64,000 bases of DNA from Bacillota bacterium (GTDB lineage Bacteria > Bacillota > Clostridia > Oscillospirales > Oscillospiraceae), in assembly GCA_030529825.1 (NCBI GenBank), contig JAUMWD010000006.1, forward strand, positions 22,720 through 86,719, written 5' to 3'. Shown piece by piece: positions 24,923-33,133 of the stretch (its first letter is position 1; the number at the start of each line of letters is the position of its first letter). Position numbers and translations under genes: made by a program. Under the pieces are notes generated by a model. The model worked only from the letters and a program-made list of their open reading frames with translations. It did not search any database and was not told where the DNA came from.

Positions 24923-25990
24923 ATGAAAATTGCAATGTACGGTTCCGGCGCAGCAGGCAGCGTATTCGCATCCCACCTCCGCAACGGCGGCGCAGATATA
25001 ATCCTCATTGACCGCTACGAAGCACATATGAGCAAAATTGCCGAAGCAGGCATGACCTTTACCGTTCATGCAAAGCGCGACGGCAACGAAGAATATGAAA
25101 AAATCGCGGCTCCCCTGCTGGCAAAGGGCTTTACCGTAACTAAGTCCGAGGTTGACCCCTCCTATGACGATATTGAAACAGTCCTTCCCGGCTTCCGCAC
25201 CTACACCAGCTCCGCTGCCGCAGCAGAGGCAGAGGGCAAGGTCGACGTTATCATCTACATGACCAAGGCAACCCAGCTGGAAGCCGCAATTCAGGATTCT
25301 CTTCCCGTTGTGGGTGACACCACCGTTGCTGTATCCCTCATTAACGGCCTGGGCAACGATGACAATCTGTTCAAGGTCTTCCCCAAGGACCGCTGCATTG
25401 TGGGCTCCGGTGTTCTCGGCACCGCTCTTGCAGGCCCCGGCCACTGCATCTCCACTCCCGCAGGCGGCGTTCAGATGAACTTCGGCGGCGCTGTCCGCTC
25501 CGAGCTCACCGATGCAGCCTGCAAGTACATGCTCGATTGCTTCCGCGACGGCGGCTGTGATGCCTACTGGCGTGCAGATGACATTTATAAGTTCATCTGG
25601 AAAAAGGTCTGCGTAAATGCAACCGTCAACACCGTATGCGCAGTTCTGCGCCTGAAAATCGGCGAAGTTGAGAATGACGAGTGGGGCCAGAAGCTGTTCC
25701 ACGGCGTTATCCGTGAGACCTGCGCCGTTGCCACCGCAAGAGGCATTCCCATGGACGCTGACGAATTCATCGCCCACGACCACAACGACATCGTCACCAA
25801 TATCGCCGACTACTACCCCTCCATGTGCCAGGATATGCTCTTCAATCAGCGCCAGACTGAGATTGATGTTCTTAACGGCAAGATTGCAGAGTACGGCAAA
25901 GAGCTGGGAATTCCTTGCCCCACCTGCGATATCCTGACCAAGGTTGTTCACGCAATCCAGAACAACTACGATAAGCAGTATTTCAAATAA
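24923..25990 (+). CDS. Ketopantoate-reductase (PanE/ApbA) family protein 2
   Basis: A 355-residue paralogue of the preceding gene. It has the same Rossmann motif (GSGAAGSVFASHLRNGGAD), the same SLINGLGNDDN Asn motif and the same Lys region (FIWKKVCVNATVNT). It carries about 40 extra residues between the first strand pair and the MTKATQ motif. A GGAG site precedes the ATG. The two could act as a heteromer or on different acids. A bidirectional terminator separates it from spo0A. Confidence 0.85.
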   Translation: MKIAMYGSGAAGSVFASHLRNGGADIILIDRYEAHMSKIAEAGMTFTVHAKRDGNEEYEKIAAPLLAKGFTVTKSEVDPSYDDIETVLPGFRTYTSSAAAAEAEGKVDVIIYMTKATQLEAAIQDSLPVVGDTTVAVSLINGLGNDDNLFKVFPKDRCIVGSGVLGTALAGPGHCISTPAGGVQMNFGGAVRSELTDAACKYMLDCFRDGGCDAYWRADDIYKFIWKKVCVNATVNTVCAVLRLKIGEVENDEWGQKLFHGVIRETCAVATARGIPMDADEFIAHDHNDIVTNIADYYPSMCQDMLFNQRQTEIDVLNGKIAEYGKELGIPCPTCDILTKVVHAIQNNYDKQYFK

Positions 25991-26011
25991 TAATCACCGA
26001 CCGAATAAGCA

Positions 26012-26047
26012 AAAGCCTCGGAAACACTGATGTGTTTCCGAGGCTTT
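26012..26047. terminator. Bidirectional terminator between the reductase and spo0A
   Basis: A 16-bp perfect stem (26012-26027 with 26032-26047) lies between convergent stops at 25990 and 26050. Confidence 0.9.
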
Positions 26048-26049
26048 CC

Positions 26050-26835
26050 TCACCTTACGCCCTGCTTCTGACGGAGGGAAAGGCAGTCGGCAATCATTGC
26101 GATGAACTCAGAATTAGTGGGCTTGCCCTTGATGTTCGACACTGTGTAGCCGAAGAACTTCTGCAGAACCTCGATATCGCCTCTGTCCCACGCCACCTCG
26201 ATTGCGTGGCGGATTGCGCGCTCAACGCGGCTGGGCGTGGTGTTGAACTTCTTTGCGACGGTGGGATACAGCACCTTGGTGACGGCATTAATGATGTCCA
26301 TATCGTTGATGGTGAGGATGATCGCCTCACGCAGATACTGATAGCCCTTGATGTGGGCAGGCACGCCTATCTCGTGGATAATATCCGTGACCATGGCCTC
26401 AAGAGAGGCTTCGACACGGCTTGTCTGGGGTGCGGGATTATTGGTCAGGACTGACTTTCCGGAATAAGCTCTTATCTGTCGGATGCGGCCCAGCAAAGTC
26501 GCGGCATCGCAGGGCTTGGGAACAAAGTAGCAGGCGCCTGCAGCGGCGCAGTCGGCAATCACCTTGTCATTATAGAAGCCGGACACCACCAGTGCCTTTG
26601 TTTCCGGGCAGGCCTCAGGCAGACGGCGCAGCACCTCAAGGCCGTCAAGATTTCGCAGCACGATGTCCATCACAATAATGTCGGGGCGATACTCCGCCGT
26701 AAGCGCAAGAGCATCAATTCCGTCTGCGGCACAGCCCACAGGCTCCATATCCTCCTCATTCCGCAGCAGCTCACTCATGAGCCCGCGAAAATCCTCGTTT
26801 GAATCAGCTATCAGAACGCGCGTTTTAGTTTCCAT
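26050..26835 (-). CDS. spo0A: Stage 0 sporulation protein A, master response regulator
   Basis: A 261-residue response regulator. The receiver has Asp11 in the acidic pocket, phosphoacceptor Asp57 ([11 protein letters not shown]) and Lys in FVPKPCD. The C-terminal Spo0A DNA-binding domain (from about 150) has the recognition helix region [19 protein letters not shown] and ends [16 protein letters not shown] lies nine bases before the ATG. When phosphorylated it starts sporulation. Two 0A boxes lie about 200 bp upstream. Its last 22 codons also occur as a displaced copy at 12628-12693. Confidence 0.97.
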   Translation of the reverse strand: METKTRVLIADSNEDFRGLMSELLRNEEDMEPVGCAADGIDALALTAEYRPDIIVMDIVLRNLDGLEVLRRLPEACPETKALVVSGFYNDKVIADCAAAGACYFVPKPCDAATLLGRIRQIRAYSGKSVLTNNPAPQTSRVEASLEAMVTDIIHEIGVPAHIKGYQYLREAIILTINDMDIINAVTKVLYPTVAKKFNTTPSRVERAIRHAIEVAWDRGDIEVLQKFFGYTVSNIKGKPTNSEFIAMIADCLSLRQKQGVR

Positions 26836-27029
26836 AACATATATCCTCCATATAATTGCTTAAACGGCAACGCGTAAAGTTTTTGAGCAAAACCACCGCT
26901 TTGTGAGATAAATTTACCATATATCAACACAATATTTTGTGAAATTCTGTCGAGCGCGAAGTAATTTTGTTGACATAATTCGACTTATGCTTGTCTGATT
27001 ACAAATTAGTTTGGCGGTTTTAATAATGC

Positions 27030-27048
27030 TTTGTCGAATTTTGTCGAA
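27030..27048. promoter_or_regulatory. Tandem Spo0A boxes
   Basis: TTTGTCGAA occurs at 27030-27038 and again at 27040-27048, one helical turn apart. Weaker matches are TTCTGTCGA at 26945 and an inverted GTCGAA near 26982. They lie upstream of spo0A and match the TTTGTCRAA consensus, pointing to autoregulation. Confidence 0.7.
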
Positions 27049-27066
27049 AACTTATTTTTAATATAT

Positions 27067-27103
27067 GCCGGATGCCGTTAGAATGAAAAAACGGGCATCC
27101 GGC
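27067..27103 (-). terminator. Hairpin after the small membrane ORF
   Basis: GCCGGATGCC (27067-27076) pairs exactly with GGCATCCGGC (27094-27103), 9 bp past the stop at 27112 on the minus strand. The T-run is poor. Confidence 0.55.
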
Positions 27104-27111
27104 GCCGGCTT

Positions 27112-27312
27112 TTATCTGAAAACGAAAAACAGCAGGGCAGCCCAACACAGGAAGCCCGGCAGCATTGCCGACAAAGCAGGCTGCTCTGCGGATTCAAAGC
27201 TCATTGCGTCCCGAACTCCTCTCATATACGCCCTGCGGAGCATGGCATTTATCGGGGCGGCGTTTACCCCGGTACGAAGCGCCGCATAGGTGACAGGTTT
27301 CATTACATTCAT
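27112..27312 (-). CDS. Small membrane protein, 66 residues, unknown
   Basis: The ATG at 27312 has AAAGGAC upstream and the stop is followed by a hairpin, so the frame looks like a gene. The C-terminus is one hydrophobic helix (LPGFLCWAALLFFVF); the N-terminus is basic with several Ala and Arg. It lies between spo0A and the MMPL gene. I do not recognise it, and it may not be translated. Confidence 0.45.
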   Translation of the reverse strand: MNVMKPVTYAALRTGVNAAPINAMLRRAYMRGVRDAMSFESAEQPALSAMLPGFLCWAALLFFVFR

Positions 27313-27493
27313 TTCAGTCGTCCTTTCCCAAGAGCCGCAAGGGCTATTATAGCGATATCCGGCAGGTGCTTCAAGCGGCAGAGTTCAAATTTCAGAAAAT
27401 TGTTTTGTTTTATGCAAAAATTTTTATGTAAACTTGCATAAAATCGCCTAAATGTACTTGCAGTTCTTCTGAATTTGTCATATTATTACACTG

Positions 27494-27499
27494 TATAAT
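27494..27499 (+). promoter_or_regulatory. Possible -10 box for the MMPL gene
   Basis: TATAAT lies 45 bp before the MMPL start in AT-rich DNA. No good -35 is seen at 17 bp. Confidence 0.4.
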
Positions 27500-27543
27500 T
27501 ATCTATACCCATTTCTACGAATTTTCAGTCAAGAGGAACCGAC

Positions 27544-30021
27544 ATGGCAAAAAAGACTCCCGGATTGAGACGCATTGCAACTTTTATCGTTGATAAGCGT
27601 CTGTTAGTATTGATACTGTTTGTTGCCGCACTTCTGGCATCCTTTTTCACCGCAGGACTCACGGTGGTTGAGGACGACCTCTACCGCTTCCTGCCGGACG
27701 AAACGGAAACACGGCGCGCACTGGATGCCATGGGCAGCGAATTCTACACCTATGGCACAGCCAAGGTCATGGTGGACAATGTTTCCCTTGACGAAGCCTT
27801 TAATATTGCGGCAAAGCTCCGTGAGGGAGCAGGCATCAAATCCGTCAGCTTTTCCTTTGATAAGGACCATTACCGCGGCAACGCCGCACTCTTTGACGTC
27901 ACCTTCAAGGGCGAAGCCACCGATGACATCAGCAACACCGGCCTGCAATATGTCAAAAGCGTGCTCCACGGCTATGATGAAAGCTATGTTTCCACCGAGG
28001 TTGGCCGCGATTACACAAAAACCATAGTCAAAAACATGGCCATTGTAGGCAGCATTGTTGTTCTCATAGTAATCGGTATGCTGCTTCTCACAAGCCGCAG
28101 CTACGCCGAGGTTCCCATACTTCTTGTAACCTTTGCGGCGGCGGCGATTATACAGGTAGGCACCAACTTCATTTTCTCGTGTATATCGTACATATCAAAT
28201 GCCATAACCCTTGTTCTTCAGCTGGCGCTGGCCATCGACTATGCGGTCATACTGTGCAACCGCTATGCGGAGGAGCACCAGAGCAAGCCTCCCAGGGAGG
28301 CAATGATTGCGGCTCTTACAAAGGCAATCCCCGAAATCTCCGCCAGCAGTCTCACCACCATCGGCGGTCTTGTGGCCATGAGCTTCATGCAGTTCGGTCT
28401 GGGTGCCGACCTGGCCATGGTACTGATCAAATCCATTGTCATTTCCATGCTGACGGTATTCCTGTTCATGCCGGGACTTGTAGTGTTCTTTGCAAAGGCC
28501 ATTGACAAAACCCGTCACCGCAGCTTTGTTCCCAAGGTTTCGCGCCTGGGCAATTTTGCATGGAAAACCAGAAAGGTCGTTCCTGCCCTGCTCCTGGTTG
28601 TTATGATTTTCAGCTGTTACTTTGCCTTCCATGTGGACTACGGTTACGACTATGAGTCCCTTTATCCCATCAAGATGAACGAACGGCAGGAGGCGCGGGC
28701 GAAAATCGTCGATACCTTCGGCAACAGCAACATGATGGCGCTTGTTGTTCCCTCCGGTGCCTACGATGTTGAGGCGGAGCTGCTGGAGCAGCTGGAGGAA
28801 AACCCCCATGTTATTTCCACCCTCGGTCTTGCGAATATTGATGTTGCCGAAGGCTACCGTTTGGGTGACATGATTTCCATTGACCAGTTCTCGGAGCTTG
28901 CGGGGCTTGACGCCATGTCATCTACGGCTCTGTTTGCCCTGTATGCCGCCCACAACTCCCAGTATGAAATAACCGAGGACTACGAGGTTCCTTTGGTTGA
29001 TATGTTCCTTTTCCTCTATGATGTGGCGGAAAGCGGTCAGCTTGATCTCGACGAGGAGCAGCTTGACATGATAGAGGGCTACTATGACCAGCTCAGCGAC
29101 GCAAAGCTTCAGCTCAAGGGTAAAACCTACAGCAGAATGCTGATTTATTCCGACTATCCCGTGCAGTCCGATGAATCCTACGCCCTCATTGACCAAATTC
29201 ACGAAATCGCCGGCGAATATTACGGCGACGAGGTTTTTGTTGCGGGCAACACCACCAGCTCCCGGGACCTTGACAACTCCTTCAAAACCGACAGCATTCT
29301 GAACACGGTGCTGTCTGCGCTCTTCGTAATTATCGTCATTATCTTCACCTTCCGTTCCTTCGGACTTTCCGTGCTGCTGATCATGATAATTCAGAGCAGT
29401 ATATGGATAAACTTCTCCGTTCCCTATTTCTCCGGAGAAAAGGTGTTCTTCCTCTCCTATCTGATTGTCGGCGCAATACAGATGGGCGCAAATATCGACT
29501 ACGCCATTGTTGTCTCCAACCGCTACATCACTCTGCGTGACCAGCATTGCAGCAAGCACGAGTCTATCACCGCCGCAATCAACGGCGCCCTGCCCACACT
29601 CCTTACCTCCGGCAGTATTTTGGCCGTGGCCGGCCTGCTCATCGGCTTGCTTGTCAGCGAATCCGCATCCTCCAACATAGGAATTTCACTGGGCCGCGGC
29701 ACTCTGATTTCACTGGTGCTTGTTCTGTTTGTCCTGCCCCAGGTTCTGCTTATGGGTGATAAATTCATCCGCAAAACCACCTTTAAAAAGCTGCAGTTCA
29801 GTGTGCCGACACGCTTCTCGGACGACTTTGAGGCTTTGGGCCGCAGTGCTCTTGACGGCAGCGCAAAGGCCAAAAACAAAGACAGCGGCAAGGGCAAGCC
29901 AGCCAACCAAAAGGGCGGCGGCAAGAGTAAGCCAGCCAACCAAAAGGGCGGCGGCAAGGGCAATTCTGCTCAGGCCAAGAACGGTAAAAGCAACGCAAAC
30001 ACAAAGAAAAAGAATAAATAA
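27544..30021 (+). CDS. MMPL/RND-family membrane transporter
   Basis: An 825-residue RND-superfamily protein of the MMPL type. It has the expected plan: helix 1 (residues 18-38), an outer domain, a five-helix bundle (about 160-310), helix 7, a second outer domain and a second bundle (about 580-750). Repeat-specific motifs LAIDYAVILCNRY and GANIDYAIVVSNRY place the Asp-Tyr pair used in proton transfer in both halves. Such proteins export lipids or hydrophobic compounds. The tail after 755 is unusual: Lys/Gly/Asn-rich with two tandem 33-base units (29896-29961). The coiled-coil gene follows 57 bp later and is probably its partner. Confidence 0.9.
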   Translation: MAKKTPGLRRIATFIVDKRLLVLILFVAALLASFFTAGLTVVEDDLYRFLPDETETRRALDAMGSEFYTYGTAKVMVDNVSLDEAFNIAAKLREGAGIKSVSFSFDKDHYRGNAALFDVTFKGEATDDISNTGLQYVKSVLHGYDESYVSTEVGRDYTKTIVKNMAIVGSIVVLIVIGMLLLTSRSYAEVPILLVTFAAAAIIQVGTNFIFSCISYISNAITLVLQLALAIDYAVILCNRYAEEHQSKPPREAMIAALTKAIPEISASSLTTIGGLVAMSFMQFGLGADLAMVLIKSIVISMLTVFLFMPGLVVFFAKAIDKTRHRSFVPKVSRLGNFAWKTRKVVPALLLVVMIFSCYFAFHVDYGYDYESLYPIKMNERQEARAKIVDTFGNSNMMALVVPSGAYDVEAELLEQLEENPHVISTLGLANIDVAEGYRLGDMISIDQFSELAGLDAMSSTALFALYAAHNSQYEITEDYEVPLVDMFLFLYDVAESGQLDLDEEQLDMIEGYYDQLSDAKLQLKGKTYSRMLIYSDYPVQSDESYALIDQIHEIAGEYYGDEVFVAGNTTSSRDLDNSFKTDSILNTVLSALFVIIVIIFTFRSFGLSVLLIMIIQSSIWINFSVPYFSGEKVFFLSYLIVGAIQMGANIDYAIVVSNRYITLRDQHCSKHESITAAINGALPTLLTSGSILAVAGLLIGLLVSESASSNIGISLGRGTLISLVLVLFVLPQVLLMGDKFIRKTTFKKLQFSVPTRFSDDFEALGRSALDGSAKAKNKDSGKGKPANQKGGGKSKPANQKGGGKGNSAQAKNGKSNANTKKKNK

Positions 30022-30078
30022 GGGCTTCGGGGGAAAGCTGCTCTTATTTTTTCCATAACAGCGAAAGGAATTTGCAAA

Positions 30079-31769
30079 ATGAAAAGAACTTTGCTGACAG
30101 TAATCAGCGTGATACTCGCTCTCGTGTCCATGTTCGGCATCTACGCATCCTTTGTGGGGATTGACGACACCGGCAGTATCCTGCTGGAAAAGAACAAGCA
30201 AAAGGCCGCAATCATTCAGAATATCGACCTTATTGAAGACAGCGTCGAGGAGCTGGACAAGCTCGCCGAGGACCGCGCCCAGGACGAAATGGACTTCGCC
30301 GAGGGTACTGCTGCCCAGGCCGAGGGCGGCAAGCAGCTTGACGCAGGCCAGGCGAAGTACGATGCGGGCAAGGCCCAGTACGACGCAGGTAAGGCCCAGT
30401 ATGACGCAGGTGAAAGAGAATACAACTCCGCCAAGGCTCTTTACGATCAGAAAAAGCAGGAGTACGACCACGCGGTGGACAATCTTGAGGAGGCAAAGAA
30501 CCAGCTGGAGTCCGCAAAGGCACAGCGTGACGCCGGCCAGGCAAAGCTCGACGCAGCCACTGCCGCCTACAATGCGCTTAAGGGATTGCAGAGCACCGGT
30601 CAGGACTGGGTTGGATATATTGCAGACGGTGTAGCCAGACAATATGGCTACTCCTCTGCTGCAGCTGCCATTTCCGAGTATGAGTCCGGACAGGCTCAGC
30701 TTGCTTCAGCCAATGCTCAGATTGCCGATGCCGAGCAGCAGATTGCAAACGGCGAGGCGCAGCTTGCCGACGCAAAGCAGCAGCTTGACGCAGGCAAGGA
30801 CAGCTTGACAGCGCCAAGAGCCAGCTTGACAGCGGCGCAAGCCAGCTCGCAAACGGCAAAAAGGCTCTTCAGGACAAGAACGACGCCATGGAAAAGGCTC
30901 TCGAAAACCTCAAGGAATTTGACGACGCCCAGTCCATTGTCGATGTGGGCATCGAAGCTCTTCTGGCAAATGACGCCATTGCGGAAATGGTTACGGACCG
31001 CAGCGACTATCACAGCATCATCAGCGTTGCCCGTGACTTCATCGCAGAGGATTCCGATAATGTATCCGCAGAGCTTGAGGTACGCCAGCAGCTCTATTCC
31101 TTCCTCCGCATTGCCGCAATGATCGGTCTTGCCGCAGGCATTGTCTGCATTATCGCAGCCTTTAAGCCCTCTCTGGGCATGCTTAAAACCGCCGTTGCCG
31201 CAGCATGGGTTTCCACTGCCGCCGCTGTAGCGCTTAATGTATACGGCTTCACAAAAGACTATACCGGTTTTGCCTACTGCCTCGAAGACGGCTCCGGCGA
31301 CGGCACCATACAGCTCATTGCAATAATTGCTCTTACGGCATTCTCTGTTCTCGCCGCCGTGTTCGCAGTCGTATGCCTTCGCGCATTTAAAATCGGTCTC
31401 GGAATCATTACTCCCCGTGTAGACGAAGAAGACTTTGACGATGACGATTGCTACGAGGATGCTGTTGAAATGGGCGTTTCTCCCCAGGAGTTTGACAGCA
31501 CAGACCGTCCCACAGCACCTGTTCAGCCTGTGGCACCCGTTCAGACCGAAGCTCCTCTTCAGCCCCCGGCGCCTGTTATACCCGCAGCGCCCGTTCAGCC
31601 TGCAGAGCCCGAAGAAACTCTGGCGCAAAAAGAGCGCAAGCTCAAGGCCGAGAACAATCAACTCAAGGCTAACATCGAAAACATAGAATATGAAAAGGCC
31701 CGCAAGGAATATGAGGCGGCCCGAAAGAAATTCGAAGAAGCACGGCAGAAGGCAAAGAACGGCAAATAA
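30079..31769 (+). pseudogene. Coiled-coil membrane protein paired with MMPL, one-base frameshift
   Basis: Two overlapping frames (30079-31122 and 30888-31769) are the halves of one gene. Up to AGKDSL near 30805 the first frame is a coiled coil; after it the frame turns into Arg/Ser/Thr-rich nonsense, while the second frame continues the coiled coil as LDSAKSQLDSGASQLANG. Adding one C (GACAGCTT to GACCAGCTT near 30802) gives a 563-residue protein. It has a signal-anchor helix (residues 5-27), a long periodic coiled coil, three membrane helices, an acidic patch, a Pro-rich PVQP repeat and a final coiled coil. True frameshift, programmed shift and sequencing error are all possible. Confidence 0.75.
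30340..30423 (+). repeat. Four 21-base coding repeats (heptads)
   Basis: Four units starting at 30340, 30361, 30382 and 30403 encode variants of DAGKAQY, exactly one heptad each. They are recent duplications inside the coiled coil and may vary in number between strains. Confidence 0.85.
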
Positions 31770-31778
31770 GCAAACAAT

Positions 31779-31818
31779 AAGCACGGCAAGCATTGCGCTT
31801 GCCGTGCTTTTCTTTTTA
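31779..31818. terminator. Bidirectional terminator
   Basis: AAGCACGGCAAGC (31779-31791) pairs exactly with GCTTGCCGTGCTT (31797-31809), followed by T-rich DNA. It serves the coiled-coil gene and the convergent ypeB. Confidence 0.9.
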
Positions 31819-33078
31819 CACCTTTATTTTAAACTGCTTGCCCGTATTTGCGTCTACGAAAACCCGGACCGCTTCGCCGCCGCCGTTGACGCAGTCGAAG
31901 GCGTAGCACAGCCTCTCAAGGCTGTTGTCCGCGCAGAGCACGAGCTCCGTGCCCTTCACCGTCAGACTCCCGGGAATTGCGGCTTTTGCCGCCGCTTCGC
32001 TCACTCCCGGAGCAGAAAGCTGCCGCTTGGTATGATGCTTATAGTACTCCGTGGCATCAAAGGCATAGATGCTTCCGTCATCCGCCGCCACGGACACCTT
32101 TACGCAGTCGTTTTCACATAGCACGCCGCCCGTTCCGCAGGCAAAAACCGCCGTCAGCACACTGTCATGTCGGCTTGAGGACAGCATTTTCATTTCCTCA
32201 AAGCCCTTTTCATCAAGGAATTTTTCCGCTGTAGCCTCAAGCTCGGAGCTTTCCATATCTCCCGCCACAGAACGCTGTGATGACATGGAAAGCACATTTC
32301 CTCCTGCATCCACCGTAACCGTTCCGCCGTCAAAGCCAAAGCAGAAAACGCCGCCATCGGTTTTGTATTCCGTATCACCGGCCTCAATACCGAAGAATTC
32401 CTCCGCGGCCTTTTTTGCCGCTTTTTCAGAGACGGGATTGTCAAATTCAGCCTTTGTGGTTTCGGGGAAGCTGCCGTTATAGTCAATGGTGGGAAGCTCC
32501 CCCAGCTCGCTTTCCATTTTCAGCATTGCCTCGCTCATTACCTTTGCGCCGCCGTCGGCAAAGGCATCCTCGGGAGCATCCATGAGCACGCTGCCGTCGT
32601 TTATATCTGACGAAAGCCGGCGCAGGCTCTTTTTCAGGCTCTCCGAAATCTCCGCAAGGCTTGCCATATTCGCCCGCTCCGTATCTGAAAAGCCGTTTTC
32701 CCCCGTGGTCTTCAGAAGGTATTCCGCATAGTCCTCCGCGATGTTTATGAAGGCGGCGGTATGCTCCAGCTCCTGGGTTGAAAAGGGCAGCACCGCCATG
32801 GTCATTTCCGCCGCCTGACAGCTTCCGCAAATATCGGCGCAAACCTCCGCGCTGACCTCGCTGCCCGTGGCGTACATGCCGCGCTTCAGCGCATTATCCA
32901 GCTTGTCCACGGACTGCACCACCTCACTGAAGGCATGGCTGTAGCCGTATTCCGCCGTAAGGCGATAGGCTCTGCCGTTAACGCTCTGTGCTATGCCATA
33001 GCCGCCCAAAGCCAGCACCGCTGCCGTCAGATATGTTACTATCAGAACAAAAGTTTTCTTTCTCATCGTAATGTGCAT
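31816..33078 (-). CDS. ypeB: Germination protein YpeB
   Basis: A 420-residue spore protein. YpeB protects and localises the cortex-lytic enzyme SleB at the spore inner membrane. An N-terminal signal-anchor (KTFVLIVTYLTAAVLALGGYGIA) is followed by a helical domain with LEHTAAFINIAEDYAEYLL and then PepSY-type repeats (EKAAKKAAEEFFGI, EATAEKFLDEKGF, EAAAKAAIPGSL). The start is set at the ATG at 33078, nine bases after the AGGGG that forms the 3' arm of the upstream terminator hairpin. No sleB is adjacent, unlike the Bacillus sleB-ypeB pair. Confidence 0.88.
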   Translation of the reverse strand: MHITMRKKTFVLIVTYLTAAVLALGGYGIAQSVNGRAYRLTAEYGYSHAFSEVVQSVDKLDNALKRGMYATGSEVSAEVCADICGSCQAAEMTMAVLPFSTQELEHTAAFINIAEDYAEYLLKTTGENGFSDTERANMASLAEISESLKKSLRRLSSDINDGSVLMDAPEDAFADGGAKVMSEAMLKMESELGELPTIDYNGSFPETTKAEFDNPVSEKAAKKAAEEFFGIEAGDTEYKTDGGVFCFGFDGGTVTVDAGGNVLSMSSQRSVAGDMESSELEATAEKFLDEKGFEEMKMLSSSRHDSVLTAVFACGTGGVLCENDCVKVSVAADDGSIYAFDATEYYKHHTKRQLSAPGVSEAAAKAAIPGSLTVKGTELVLCADNSLERLCYAFDCVNGGGEAVRVFVDANTGKQFKIKV

Positions 33079-33117
33079 AAAAAAACACCCCTTTTGGATT
33101 AGCTTTTCCAAAAGGGG
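33079..33117 (-). terminator. Terminator of gltX that also holds the ypeB ribosome site
   Basis: On the minus strand an 11-bp stem, CCCCTTTTGGA (33117-33107) with TCCAAAAGGGG (33098-33088), is followed by TGTTTTTTT. It ends gltX transcription. The AAAAGGGG 3' arm is also the only Shine-Dalgarno-like sequence for ypeB. Confidence 0.8.
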
Positions 33118-33133
33118 CAATTTTATTTAATGT

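Noticed and set aside
24869-25951. Reverse 360-codon frame over the second reductase gene
   Set aside because: Antisense shadow of a GC-biased gene; the forward frame has a complete Rossmann enzyme.
12628-26115. A 13.4-kb mobile element bounded by the two spo0A 3' copies
   Set aside because: The interval holds core operons with native composition, and the integrase lies outside it. Direct-repeat recombination is possible, but the segment does not look like an element.
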